Program-made: the position numbers and the translations under genes
Shown here: in pieces, positions 24,493-33,742 of the stretch
Position numbering within the stretch: position 1 is the stretch's first letter
Layout: every line of letters starts with the position of its first letter
The notes under the pieces: generated by a model
The model's database searches: none
Told to the model about the DNA's origin: nothing
What the model saw: only the letters and a program-made list of their open reading frames with translations
NCBI GenBank assembly: GCA_018242505.1
Contig: JAFEBU010000083.1
Span: forward strand, 62,001 to 126,000
Direction: 5' to 3'
DNA from: Pseudomonadota bacterium
GTDB taxonomy: Bacteria; Pseudomonadota; Alphaproteobacteria; Reyranellales; Reyranellaceae
Length of the DNA stretch: 64,000 nt

Positions 24493-25893
24493 ATGTTCGA
24501 AGTGCTCGATCGCCAAGCGAAGCTGACGGGCAATCAAAAGAAAATTCTCGCCGCCGCGATCATCGGCGATGCCCTCGAGTTCTTCGATTACTTCCTGATC
24601 GCCTTCGTGCTCGCTTTCCTGATCGGGCCGTGGAAGCTCACATTTGGCCAGTCGGCGATCGTGCTGATGAGTTCGGGCATCGGCGCCATCATCGGCGCCT
24701 ATGGCTGGGGTTGGCTGGCCGACCGGATCGGCCGGCGCAAGGTGTTCATCGGCACGGTGCTGAATTTCTCGATCGCGACCGGCCTGCTCTATTTCACGCC
24801 CGACAATGGCTGGATCTATCTCACGGTCATGCGCTTCTTCGTCGGGCTTGGCGTCGGCGGCCTCTATTGCGTCGACCTTCCACTGGTGCAGGAGTTCATG
24901 CCGACCTCCAAGCGCGGCTGGATCGGCGGACTCGTCACCTGCATCATCCCGATCGGCGTCGGCCTCGGTTCCATCCTGGGCGCTTTCATGGGGGCGGCGC
25001 AGTGGCGGCTGCTGTTCGCCATCGGGGTGCTGCCGGCGCTGATTGTGCTGCTGGTTCGTCTGTGGGTGCCCGAGTCGCCGCGCTGGCTGGCCCGCCAGGG
25101 TCGCGTCGACGAAGCCCGCAAGTCGCTCGCCTGGGCCCTTCAGGTCGATCCCAAGAGCTTGCCGGCACCGACCCCCGACGAGGCCCGGGTGGTGAAAACC
25201 AACTGGCTCGACCTCTTCCACTATCCGCGCAGCCTGCTCGTCTCATGGCTCGGCAATGCCGGTGCCCAGACCGGCGTCTATGGCGTCGTGCTGTGGGCGC
25301 CGTCGCTGTTCGTGCTGCTCTTGAAGGCGTCGCCGCAGGAAGCCTCCAAGATGATGCTCCTGCTGACGGTGGTCGGCTTCGTGGGCCGCGTGTCGTTCTC
25401 CTGGCTCTCGGAGCGGATTGGACGGCGCAATTGCGGTGGCCTCCTGGGCTTTGGCGCCGGCCTGCTGATCATCCTGGCCGGTTACAATTACGACGCCATG
25501 CTGTTCGGGATTTCGGCCTTCTGGCTGATCCTGGCGGCGGCGATGTTCTTTGCCGACGGCGGCTTCGCCATTGTCGGGCCATACGGCGCCGAGATCTGGC
25601 CCTCGCACCTCAAGACCAGCGGCATGGGCTCGGCCTACGGTTTCGGCGGCATCGGCAAGATCCTGGGCCCGGTCGGGCTCGCCCTGATCATCGGCTCGAA
25701 CAACTATCTCAAGCCCGATGTGCCCCTGCCGCAGATTCCGACGGCCTTCCTCTATCTCGGCTGCTGGTTCCTGATGGCCGGGGTGGTCTATTATTTCTTC
25801 GGCATCGAGACCCGGGGCAAGTCGAACGAGCAGATCGACCGGGAACTGATGGCCACCACCACTCGCCCGAAGCCTGCATTCGGAGAGGACTGA
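24493..25893 (+). CDS. MFS transporter (metabolite:H+ symporter type)
   Basis: A 466-residue protein with 12 predicted membrane helices. The loop motif WLADRIGRRKVF and the sugar/acid-transporter motif PESPRWLARQGR after helix 6 place it with the AAHS/SHS metabolite-proton symporters. The ATG at 24493 follows a GGAGGAAC ribosome-binding site; earlier in-frame starts lack one. It is one base apart from the flavin monooxygenase-like gene, so it probably imports that enzyme's substrate. Confidence 0.88.
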   Translation: MFEVLDRQAKLTGNQKKILAAAIIGDALEFFDYFLIAFVLAFLIGPWKLTFGQSAIVLMSSGIGAIIGAYGWGWLADRIGRRKVFIGTVLNFSIATGLLYFTPDNGWIYLTVMRFFVGLGVGGLYCVDLPLVQEFMPTSKRGWIGGLVTCIIPIGVGLGSILGAFMGAAQWRLLFAIGVLPALIVLLVRLWVPESPRWLARQGRVDEARKSLAWALQVDPKSLPAPTPDEARVVKTNWLDLFHYPRSLLVSWLGNAGAQTGVYGVVLWAPSLFVLLLKASPQEASKMMLLLTVVGFVGRVSFSWLSERIGRRNCGGLLGFGAGLLIILAGYNYDAMLFGISAFWLILAAAMFFADGGFAIVGPYGAEIWPSHLKTSGMGSAYGFGGIGKILGPVGLALIIGSNNYLKPDVPLPQIPTAFLYLGCWFLMAGVVYYFFGIETRGKSNEQIDRELMATTTRPKPAFGED

Positions 25894-25894
25894 C

Positions 25895-27094
25895 TTGGAT
25901 ACGCTCATCCCGACTCCCGCCGATCTCGCGGGAGACCAGACCGTGATCTCCCGGGCCGAGGCGCTGCGGCCCCTGGTCGAAGCCGCCTCGAACGAGGTCG
26001 AGGATATGCGCCGGCTGCCGCCGGCTCTCCTCGACAAGCTGCACGAGGCGCGGCTGTTCCGCCTGCTGCTTCCGCGGACCTGCAACGGGATCGAGACCGA
26101 CCCGGTCACTTTCTTCCACGTGATCGAGGCCATTGCGCGCGGCGACGCCTCCACCGCCTGGTGCCTGAGCCAGGCCGGTGGCTGCGCCATGGCGGCGGCC
26201 TATCTCGACCTGCCGGTGGCGCAGGCGATCTTCGGCGACGATCCAAGAGCCGTGCTGGCCTGGGGACCTGGTCCACGGGTGAAGGCCGTCGAATGCGAGG
26301 GCGGCTACAAGGTGACCGGCGTCTGGGCCTTCGCCTCGGGCGGCCGGCACGCCACATGGCTCGGCGCCCATTGTCCGATCTACCAGGCCGACGGTACGCC
26401 CCGCCGCGATGAGTCGGGCAGGCAGGTGGAGCGCACCATGCTGGTCCGTACCGAGGAGGTGCAGTGGACCGACATCTGGAACGTGGTCGGCCTGCGTGGC
26501 ACGGCGAGCGACCAGTTCGCGCTCACCGACCATTTCGTGCGCGCCGATCATTCGATCACCCGCGACTTCGAGAAGGAGTGTCGCGAGTCCGGCCCGCTTT
26601 ATCGCATGTCGGCCTCGACGTGCTACCAGGTGGGCTTCTCCGGCGTGGCGCTCGGCATTGCCCGCGGTGCGCTCGACACCTTCGTCGATGTCGCGCGCAA
26701 CAAGATTCCGCGCGGCCAGAAGAGCCCGATCCGCGACAATGCGGTCGTGCAGACCAATCTTGCCCAGGCCGAGATCAACATCCGCGCCGCCCGCGCCTAC
26801 CTGCTGCAGTCGATGGCGGCGATCTGGAAGGATCTGTCGGCGGGCAAGACCATCACGACCGAGCAGCGCATCATCATTCGCGGCGCTTCGACCAACGCCA
26901 TCCACAAGGCGCGCGAAGCCGTCGACTTCGCCTACAACGCCGCCGGCGCCACCGCGATCTTCAGAAGCCATCCGCTGGAGCGCCGTTTCCGCGACATCCA
27001 CACCGTGACCCAGCAGTTGCAGGGGCGGCTCTCCCACTTCGAAACCGTCGGAGCCTGGATGATGGGCGCCGATGCCGATCTCACCTTCGTCTAG
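25895..27094 (+). CDS. Acyl-CoA dehydrogenase-fold flavin monooxygenase
   Basis: A 399-residue protein of the acyl-CoA dehydrogenase fold, with the C-terminal Acyl-CoA_dh_2 type domain used by two-component aromatic monooxygenases (HpaH/HsaA-like). The start RPLVEAASNEVEDMRRLPPALLDKL, the GDASTAWCLSQAGG segment and the C-terminal FRSHPLERRFRDIHT are typical of that group. Translation begins at a TTG one base after the transporter's stop, with GGAGAGGA upstream. It would use reduced flavin from a separate reductase that is not encoded beside it. Confidence 0.85.
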   Translation: MDTLIPTPADLAGDQTVISRAEALRPLVEAASNEVEDMRRLPPALLDKLHEARLFRLLLPRTCNGIETDPVTFFHVIEAIARGDASTAWCLSQAGGCAMAAAYLDLPVAQAIFGDDPRAVLAWGPGPRVKAVECEGGYKVTGVWAFASGGRHATWLGAHCPIYQADGTPRRDESGRQVERTMLVRTEEVQWTDIWNVVGLRGTASDQFALTDHFVRADHSITRDFEKECRESGPLYRMSASTCYQVGFSGVALGIARGALDTFVDVARNKIPRGQKSPIRDNAVVQTNLAQAEINIRAARAYLLQSMAAIWKDLSAGKTITTEQRIIIRGASTNAIHKAREAVDFAYNAAGATAIFRSHPLERRFRDIHTVTQQLQGRLSHFETVGAWMMGADADLTFV

Positions 27095-27104
27095 GGAGCG
27101 AACG

Positions 27105-27506
27105 ATGCCGCTTGGCGCCTTGCAGCATTATACGATCGAGCCGTCCGACCTCGAAGCCACCAAGGACTTCTACTGCGACGTGCTGGGACTGGAGAATGGC
27201 GACCGTCCGCCGCTCGGCTTCCCCGGCTACTGGCTCTACTCCGGCGGTGTCGCCACCGTGCATCTGCTGGGCGACCGCCAGCCGCGCGAGGGCATCGTCG
27301 TGCGCGGCACGAAGAAGAAGTTCAAGGATACCGGCCGCTTCGACCACATCGCCTTCGCCGCCACCGATCTCGAGGGCGTGCGGGCGCGGCTCACGGCCAA
27401 GAACGTCAAGTTCCGCGAGCAGATCCTGCCGCGCACCGGAGCCGCACAGATTTTTCTCTACGACCCGGACGGCATCGGCGTGGAGCTGAACTTCCCGACG
27501 CCGTGA
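27105..27506 (+). CDS. VOC-family (glyoxalase/dioxygenase fold) protein
   Basis: A 133-residue single vicinal-oxygen-chelate module. Metal-ligand-type residues appear as the first-strand His in LQHYTIEPSDLEATKDFYCDVLGL, His in TVHLLGD, His in FDHIAFAATDLEG, and a C-terminal Glu in DPDGIGVELNF. It could be an extradiol dioxygenase-like or lyase enzyme acting after the neighbouring monooxygenase. The ATG at 27105 (MPLGALQHY) is preceded by a GGGAGCG purine stretch. Confidence 0.85.
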   Translation: MPLGALQHYTIEPSDLEATKDFYCDVLGLENGDRPPLGFPGYWLYSGGVATVHLLGDRQPREGIVVRGTKKKFKDTGRFDHIAFAATDLEGVRARLTAKNVKFREQILPRTGAAQIFLYDPDGIGVELNFPTP

Positions 27507-27518
27507 GCGCGGGCCGCC

Positions 27519-29366
27519 GTGCTGCTCTCGCTCGACATCCACAAGATCGAACCTCTGGCCGATGGCGCTCCCTTCGGCGCGGCCGGCGCCTATGAACGCG
27601 TCATCGGCGTCGCAAGAGGCGAGGTCGATCCGGGCGATCCCGCAAACAAGGCCATTGCCCTCCTCGACAAGGCGCCGCGCAACGCGCGGGGCCGGGTCGA
27701 GTATTCGACCGACATCTACATCCTGCGGCCGAAGGATCCGGCCAGGGGCAACGGCCGCATCCTCTACGAGGTGAACAATCGCGGCCGCAAGATGCTGTTT
27801 GCCAACATCGCCGACGGGCCGCAGGGCATCAACGATCCCAGAACCGCAGCCGATCTCGGCAACGGCTTTCCGCTGCGGCAGGGCTTCACGCTCGTCTGGT
27901 CTGGCTGGGATCCCGACGCACCGCGCGCCAATATGGGCCTCGCGCTCACCGCGCCGGTCGCGACGGACGATGCCCGGCCGATCGTCCAGCGTGTGCGTGA
28001 GGAATATGTCTCAGGAACGCGCACGGGTGCGCTCGACGCGTTCAAGCTCTCCCATGAAGCGACGACGCTCGACCAGACGCGCGCCCGATTGACGGTGCGC
28101 GAGCGCGCATCGGACCCGCCGCAGGAGCTGCCGGCCGCCGAATGGTCCTTCGTGGATAGCCGGACGATCAGGCTCAACGCGGGCGAGAAACCGAAACCCG
28201 GGTTCCTCTACGAGTTCCACTACGAGGCCAGGAACCCGAAGGTCCAGGGGCTGGGCTTTGCAGCCACGCGTGACGTCGTCAGCTACCTGAAGCACGAAGC
28301 GGCGGCGGTGGCGGCAACCGGTCGGCCGATCCGCCATGCGCTCGCCATCGGCTTCTCGCAGGCCGGCCGCTATCTGCGCCATCATGTCAGCGCCGGCTTC
28401 AATCGCGATGAGCAGGGCCGCACCGTGTTCGACGGCATCCACACCCATACGGCAGGCGCAGGACGGATCTTCTTCAATACGCCGTTTGGCCAGCCCGCAC
28501 GCACCAACACCCAGCACGAGGACCACGGGTTCCCCGAGGCCTGGTTCCCCTTCTCGACCGCGACACTCGAGGATCCCCTGTCCGGCGGGAAAGGGTCGCT
28601 GTTCCGCGGCGACGGCTGCGATCCCAAGCTGATCGAGACCAATACCTCGACCGAATACTGGCAGAAGGGCGCGTCGCTGCTCACCACCGATCCGCTCGGC
28701 ACGAAGGACGTCGCGCTGCCGGAGAACTCCCGTGTCTACATGATCGCGGGAACGCAGCATGGCGGCCGCGCCGGCGCCACCACCGATCCCGGCCCCAATC
28801 TCAATCCGCGCAATCCACACAGTCCCATGCCGGCAGTGCGGGCGCTGTTGATGGCGCTGGATGAGTGGGTCGCCTCCGGCACGGCGCCGCCAGCGAGTCG
28901 CGTGCCGACGCTGGGCGACGGCACACTGGTCGACGCGGACAAGACCGGCTTTCCCGCCATTGCCGGAGCTGCGGTGGCGAAGGCCACCAACGAAGTGGCG
29001 CCGCCCGGCGACTGGGTCGACCCCAAGCCGGCCGGGCGCGCCTATCGCACGCTGGTCTGCCGCGTCGATGGCGACGGCAACGAGGTGGCGGGCGTGCGGC
29101 TGCCCGATATCGCCGTGCCGCTGGCCACCTATACCGGCTGGAACGAGTACAAGCCGCCCTATCCGCGCGGCGAGCTGGCCGATCGCGACGGCAGCTATTT
29201 CGCCTTTCCCGCCGACAGGATCGCCCAGCGCTACCGGAACCGCGACGACTACCTCGCCAAGGTGAAGGCGGCCGTCGATCAACTGGTGAAGGACCGGCTG
29301 CTCCTGCAGGAGGACGCCGACCACTATATCGAGAAGGCACGCGCCGAGACGCGCGTGAAGGGATGA
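27519..29366 (+). CDS. Alpha/beta-hydrolase domain protein (Abhydrolase_10 type)
   Basis: A 615-residue protein with an N-terminal beta-rich region (residues 1-200) and a C-terminal hydrolase. The likely nucleophile elbow is G-F-S-Q-A-G near residue 275 (LAIGFSQAGRYLRHHV). Conserved NNRGRKML, LVWSGWDPD and AGTQHGG motifs match the Abhydrolase_10 (PF20091) family, whose substrates are mostly unknown. The start is GTG. No signal peptide is seen. It overlaps the next hydrolase gene by four bases. Confidence 0.82.
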   Translation: MLLSLDIHKIEPLADGAPFGAAGAYERVIGVARGEVDPGDPANKAIALLDKAPRNARGRVEYSTDIYILRPKDPARGNGRILYEVNNRGRKMLFANIADGPQGINDPRTAADLGNGFPLRQGFTLVWSGWDPDAPRANMGLALTAPVATDDARPIVQRVREEYVSGTRTGALDAFKLSHEATTLDQTRARLTVRERASDPPQELPAAEWSFVDSRTIRLNAGEKPKPGFLYEFHYEARNPKVQGLGFAATRDVVSYLKHEAAAVAATGRPIRHALAIGFSQAGRYLRHHVSAGFNRDEQGRTVFDGIHTHTAGAGRIFFNTPFGQPARTNTQHEDHGFPEAWFPFSTATLEDPLSGGKGSLFRGDGCDPKLIETNTSTEYWQKGASLLTTDPLGTKDVALPENSRVYMIAGTQHGGRAGATTDPGPNLNPRNPHSPMPAVRALLMALDEWVASGTAPPASRVPTLGDGTLVDADKTGFPAIAGAAVAKATNEVAPPGDWVDPKPAGRAYRTLVCRVDGDGNEVAGVRLPDIAVPLATYTGWNEYKPPYPRGELADRDGSYFAFPADRIAQRYRNRDDYLAKVKAAVDQLVKDRLLLQEDADHYIEKARAETRVKG

Positions 29367-30145
29367 TGGCCAAGCTCGACCGCGACGGCGTGAAGATCCA
29401 CTACGAGATCCACGGCCCCACTCAAGGCAAAGGGGCCCCGACGATCCTGCTGAGCCACGGCTACAGTTCCACGTGCCGCATGTGGGATGGCCAGGTGGCC
29501 GCGCTGAAGGATCGCTACCAGGTGATCGTGTGGGACATGCGCGGCCATGGCGAAAGCGACTATCCGACGGACCAATCGCGCTACTCCGAAGCGCTGACGG
29601 TGGACGACATGCGGGCGCTGCTCGACCTTGCGGGCGCCAAGAAGGCGATCGTCGCCGGCCTGTCGCTGGGCGGCTACATGTCGCTTGCCTTCCACGCCAG
29701 CCATCCCGACCGGGTGCGCGCGCTGATGCTGTTCGACACCGGCCCCGGCTTCAAGAAAGACGAAGCGCGGGCCAAGTGGAACGAGACTGCACACAAGCGC
29801 GCAGAGACCCTCGAAGCCAAGGGCCTCGCGGCCCTCAATTCAAGCGACGAGGTCAAGCTCACGCGGCATCGCGATGCGACGGGCCTGGCGCGTGCTGCTC
29901 GCGGCATGCTGGCCCAGCAGAACGACCGCGTGATCCAGTCGCTCGGCACGATCGAGGTGCCGACCCTGGTGCTGGTCGGCGCCGACGATACGAACTTCCT
30001 TGCCGCGTCGGACTACATGGCGGCCAAGATCAAGGGAGCGGCCAAGGTGGTCATTCCCGACGCGGGCCATGCCGCCAACCTGCATCAGCCCGCGCGTTTC
30101 AACCAGGCGGTCGAGGCGTTCCTCGCCACGCTGCCGGCAGCTTGA
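29363..30145 (+). CDS. Alpha/beta hydrolase
   Basis: A 260-residue hydrolase with the oxyanion motif LLSHGYSST, VWDMRGHGESDYP, nucleophile elbow GLSLGGYMS, acid in VGADDTNF and a C-terminal His in DAGHAANLHQP. This is the pattern of 3-oxoadipate enol-lactonase-like or ester hydrolases. It is coupled to the upstream large hydrolase (ATGA). A second possible start three bases later would change little. Confidence 0.88.
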   Translation: MMAKLDRDGVKIHYEIHGPTQGKGAPTILLSHGYSSTCRMWDGQVAALKDRYQVIVWDMRGHGESDYPTDQSRYSEALTVDDMRALLDLAGAKKAIVAGLSLGGYMSLAFHASHPDRVRALMLFDTGPGFKKDEARAKWNETAHKRAETLEAKGLAALNSSDEVKLTRHRDATGLARAARGMLAQQNDRVIQSLGTIEVPTLVLVGADDTNFLAASDYMAAKIKGAAKVVIPDAGHAANLHQPARFNQAVEAFLATLPAA

Positions 30146-30156
30146 GGAGTAGTGAC

Positions 30157-31221
30157 ATGGGCAAGCGGATCGCGGTGGTGGGTGTTGGCGCCCTGGGTGG
30201 CTATGTCGGCGGCTACCTCGCCCACTCGGGCGAGGACGTCACCCTGATCGACTTCTGGCCGGAGAATATCGAGACCATCCGCAGCCGCGGCCTCGAGCTC
30301 GACGGCGTCACGCCCGAAGAGAAATTCACCGTCAAGAACGCCAAGACCATGCATCTCACCGAGATGCAGGACCTGTCGCGCCAGAAGCCGATCGATATCG
30401 CCTTCGTATCGATGAAGTCCTACGACACCGAATGGGCCACGGCGCTGATCAAGCAATACCTGGCGCCCGACGGCTATGTCGTCTCGCTGCAGAACTGCCT
30501 CAACGAGGAGCGCATCGCCGGCGTGGTCGGCTGGGGCAAGACCGTGGGCATGGTGGCCTCGCTGATCTCGGTCGACATGTACGAGCCCGCCCGCATCCGC
30601 CGCACCGTCGCCAAGGGTGGCGACAAGCACACGGTGTTCCGGGTCGGCGAGGTGCATGGCCGCATCACCAAGCGCGTCGAGGAGCTGCGCGACATGGTGG
30701 GACGCATCGACAGCGCCAAGACCACGACCAACCTCTGGGGCGAGCGCTGGTCCAAGCTCTGCCAGAACGGCATGAAGAACGGCGTCTCGGCCGCGACCGG
30801 CCTCACCGGCACCGACTGCGACCGCAACGATGCCATCCGCCGCTTCGCCATCAAGCTCGGCGGCGAGGCGGTGCGCGTGGGCCAGGCGCTGGGCTATCAC
30901 ATCGAGAAGATTGGCAAGCTGGAGCCCGAGACGCTGGCCAAGGCATCCGAGGGTGACAAGGCCGCGCTGGACGAGGTCGAGACCATCATGCGGCCCGGCT
31001 CGAACACCAATCCGAACCCGCGCGCCGACATCCAGCGCCCTTCGATGGCGCAGGACATCCGCAAGGGCCGGCGCACCGAGATCGAATTCATGAACGGCTA
31101 CATCGCCGAGCGCGGCACCTACATCGGCGTTCCGGCCCCCACCCATGCCAAGCTCACGGAAATCGTGAAGAAGGTCGAGCGGAAGGAACTTCAGGCCGCG
31201 CCGGCGTTGCTCGGCGGCTAG
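30157..31221 (+). CDS. Ketopantoate reductase-like (ApbA/PanE family) oxidoreductase
   Basis: A 354-residue NADP-dependent dehydrogenase. The Rossmann motif is VVGVGALGGYVGGYLA at residues 6-21. The catalytic lysine is likely in NLWGERWSKLCQNGMKNG, and the helical C-terminal domain ends with a P-A-P-T-H-A-K-L segment. It is somewhat longer than typical PanE (~300), and the context is catabolic, so a role in 2-oxo acid reduction outside pantothenate synthesis is plausible. It follows the hydrolase by 11 bp in the same operon. Confidence 0.87.
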   Translation: MGKRIAVVGVGALGGYVGGYLAHSGEDVTLIDFWPENIETIRSRGLELDGVTPEEKFTVKNAKTMHLTEMQDLSRQKPIDIAFVSMKSYDTEWATALIKQYLAPDGYVVSLQNCLNEERIAGVVGWGKTVGMVASLISVDMYEPARIRRTVAKGGDKHTVFRVGEVHGRITKRVEELRDMVGRIDSAKTTTNLWGERWSKLCQNGMKNGVSAATGLTGTDCDRNDAIRRFAIKLGGEAVRVGQALGYHIEKIGKLEPETLAKASEGDKAALDEVETIMRPGSNTNPNPRADIQRPSMAQDIRKGRRTEIEFMNGYIAERGTYIGVPAPTHAKLTEIVKKVERKELQAAPALLGG

Positions 31222-31327
31222 AATATCGCCATTTCCGGCTGGCCAAGAACACTGACCAGCAGCAGAAGCGTCCGCAGCGCAACGGTACCGCTTGCCTCGG
31301 CCCCGACTTCCGCGCGAAGTTGGGGCG

Positions 31328-32365
31328 ATGACTGCAGATATTTCCATCGAGCGCCTGGGTTTTTTCACCCGGCTGCTGGACGACGCCGATGCCGCCGAGC
31401 GCTATCGGCTGGCTGCCGACCAGATCGCCCATGCCGAACGCTTCGGCTTCGATTCGGCCTGGATCGCGCAGCACCATTTCCACGAGGCCGAGGGCGGACT
31501 TCCCGCCCCGTTCGTCTTCCTGTCGCACGTCGCCGCCCGGACGCCGCGCATTCGGCTCGGCACGGGCATCGTCACCTTGCCGCTCGAACTGCCAATCCGG
31601 GTCGCCGAGGATGCGTCGGTCTTCGACCTGATGAACGAGGGCCGGCTGGAGCTGGGCGTCGGCCCCGGCGGCAACATGACCGCGTTCACCGCCTTCGGCC
31701 TCGACAGCGACAAGCGCCACAGCCTGTTCGACCACCATCTCGGCCTGCTGCGCACCGCGCTCGCCAACCAGCCGCTGCCCGGCGGCGATCACCTTTATCC
31801 GGCCAATCCCCCGCTGGCCGATCGCATCTGGCAGGCGACGTTCACCGTGCCGGGCGCCCGCCGCGCCGGTCTCGCCGGTGACGGCCTGATGCTGTCGCGC
31901 ACCCAGCCGCGCCCACCCGATGCGCCGGGCGCCTCGCTTGCCGACATCCAGAACCCGATGATCGACGCCTACCTCAAGGCGCTTCCGAAGGGCTGCGCGC
32001 CGCGCATCCTCGCCTCGCGCACGGTGTTCGTAACCGACGATCATGACGAGGCGATGCGGCTCGCCGAGCAGGGGCTGGTCCGCATGCGCCACCGCCTGGC
32101 CGCGACAGGCGACCTCGCCTCGGGCAGTCTGGTGGGCGACATCATCACCGCCATGGATGTGCATGTCGGCACTCCCGAGGAGGTGATCGCCTCGCTGCAG
32201 GCCGACGACACGCTGCGCCGTTCCACCGATCTCACCATGCAGGTCCATTCGATCGATCCGCCGCATCCCCATATCCTGCGTTCGATCGAGCTCTTTGCCG
32301 AAAAGGTGGCGCCGGCGCTGGGCTGGCGACCCGGCCGCACCGAAAGCACGCGGAGAGTGGCGTGA
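31328..32365 (+). CDS. Luciferase-like FMN-dependent monooxygenase
   Basis: A 345-residue bacterial-luciferase-fold enzyme. It shows the FMNH2-binding pattern over LGFFTRLL, FDSAWIAQHHFHEAEGG, RIRLGTGIVTLPLELPIRVAEDASVFD and GRLELGVGPG. With the two CMD-type proteins that follow, it matches a recurrent trio (KPN_01858-type monooxygenase with Avi_7170/Avi_7169-type partners). The ATG at 31328 (MTADISIERLG) is used. The three genes overlap by four bases each and form one operon. The substrate is unknown. Confidence 0.85.
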   Translation: MTADISIERLGFFTRLLDDADAAERYRLAADQIAHAERFGFDSAWIAQHHFHEAEGGLPAPFVFLSHVAARTPRIRLGTGIVTLPLELPIRVAEDASVFDLMNEGRLELGVGPGGNMTAFTAFGLDSDKRHSLFDHHLGLLRTALANQPLPGGDHLYPANPPLADRIWQATFTVPGARRAGLAGDGLMLSRTQPRPPDAPGASLADIQNPMIDAYLKALPKGCAPRILASRTVFVTDDHDEAMRLAEQGLVRMRHRLAATGDLASGSLVGDIITAMDVHVGTPEEVIASLQADDTLRRSTDLTMQVHSIDPPHPHILRSIELFAEKVAPALGWRPGRTESTRRVA

Positions 32366-32955
32366 CCGATATGATCAACATGCTGGCCGGCATCGCGCCC
32401 GGCTCGGCGCTCGACAAGGCGCGCGACGCCAGACCCGAAGCGCGCAGGCAAGCGCAAGCGAGCTACGACGCGCTGTTCTCGCCCACGGAAGCCGGCACCT
32501 TTTCGCTTCAGGACCGCTTTGCCGTCGCGGCCTTCGTCGCCGCATTGCACGGACGGGACGAAACGCGCGACTTCTACAAGGAGCAGCTTGTCGCCGCCGG
32601 CGCCTCCCCCGAGCTTCAGGTCGCCGTGGCATCCGAGGCCTTCGAGGCCAGGACGCACGGTCCCTACGGCCATTATCCTGCAGGACCACTCAGCCTCGAG
32701 AACAGCGACGGCATGGTCTATGCCGTCGGGCCGACGGCGCGGCACGTGCTGGGCCAGCGGCTCGCGACCGCGTTCGAGCACACGCACATGCTGGTCTACC
32801 ACCCGCGCGATGCGGCGCCGGCCTCGCTGCAGGCCATGCTCGACGCCGGATGGTCCACCACCGACATCGTCACCCTGTCCCAGCTCGTTTCCTTCCTCGC
32901 CTTCCAGATCCGTGTGGTCGCGGGCCTGAAGGCGCTGAATGCGAGGCCCGCATGA
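32362..32955 (+). CDS. CMD-domain protein, Avi_7170-like
   Basis: A 197-residue helical protein related to carboxymuconolactone decarboxylase/AhpD. The conserved N-terminal IAPGSALDKARDARPEA, FSLQDRFAVAAFVAALHG and LSQLVSFLAFQIRVVAGL segments are typical. It lacks the C-x2-C redox pair carried by its downstream partner. Start is GTG, overlapping the luciferase-like gene. It probably forms a complex or relay with the next protein. Confidence 0.83.
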   Translation: MTDMINMLAGIAPGSALDKARDARPEARRQAQASYDALFSPTEAGTFSLQDRFAVAAFVAALHGRDETRDFYKEQLVAAGASPELQVAVASEAFEARTHGPYGHYPAGPLSLENSDGMVYAVGPTARHVLGQRLATAFEHTHMLVYHPRDAAPASLQAMLDAGWSTTDIVTLSQLVSFLAFQIRVVAGLKALNARPA

Positions 32956-33554
32956 CCGAGAAGACCCAGACGCCGCCGGCGCATACGGAACCTGTCGTCT
33001 TCACGCGCGACCAGCTCGACTGGCTGCCGTGGCTGGAACCCGCCGCGGAAGAGACGCTGACACCGCGGCAGAAGGAGAGCCTCGTCGATGCCGCGCGCGC
33101 GAAGTCGCCCTACTTCCGCTTGCTGGCACGCGACCCCGACATCCTCGAAGCGCGCACACGTACGGACAAGGACATCTTCTACAATCCGCAGGCGGGCCTG
33201 CCGCGCGCCGAGCGCGAGCTGGCCGCAGCCGCGACGTCGCGGCTGAACGGCTGCATCTATTGCGCCTCGGTGCATGCCCGTCACGCCGCGATCTATTCCA
33301 AGCGCGAGCGCGACGTGCAGAAGCTTCTCGACCAGGGGATCAGCGTCGATCTCGATCCGCGCTGGAACGCGATCGTCGCCGCTTCGGCGGCGCTCACCGG
33401 CATCCCGATCGACTTCGGGCCTGACGATATCGACCGGCTGCGCAGCGTCGGCCTCGACGATCTCGCGATCATCGACGTGATCAATGCCGCCTCGTTCTTC
33501 AACTGGGCCAACCGCCTGATGCTCTCCCTCGGCGAGCCGGCGACGACGGATTAG
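32952..33554 (+). CDS. Alkylhydroperoxidase-domain protein, Avi_7169-like
   Basis: A 200-residue AhpD-like protein with a complete redox centre, C-I-Y-C-A-S-V-H, near residues 98-105. Supporting residues (PRAERELAAAATSRLNG upstream, and the INAASFFNWANRL helix) are present. Proteins of this type reduce peroxides or act with flavin enzymes. It is the third gene of the luciferase-like operon, overlapping the CMD gene by four bases, and converges on the GMC oxidoreductase gene across 188 bp. Confidence 0.87.
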   Translation: MTEKTQTPPAHTEPVVFTRDQLDWLPWLEPAAEETLTPRQKESLVDAARAKSPYFRLLARDPDILEARTRTDKDIFYNPQAGLPRAERELAAAATSRLNGCIYCASVHARHAAIYSKRERDVQKLLDQGISVDLDPRWNAIVAASAALTGIPIDFGPDDIDRLRSVGLDDLAIIDVINAASFFNWANRLMLSLGEPATTD

Positions 33555-33742
33555 GGAAAGCGCAGTCAGTTCCCTCCCCTTCTGCGCCAACAGGAGCCGG
33601 GCAAGCTGTAGAGAGCTCGCGCAGGTGTTCCACGACTGGTCGCCCGCCATGCACGTCCTCAATCGTCGGAACACGCAACTCCAGTTGCGCTCATGGTCAC
33701 GGCAAGAGGCGCCCCCGGAGCGGCGTGCTATCGGATGACCTG

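Noticed and set aside
33674..33689. Palindrome CGCAACT-CC-AGTTGCG between convergent genes
   Set aside because: Two-base spacer and no neighbouring start codon; too short to call an operator, and it is not a stable hairpin.
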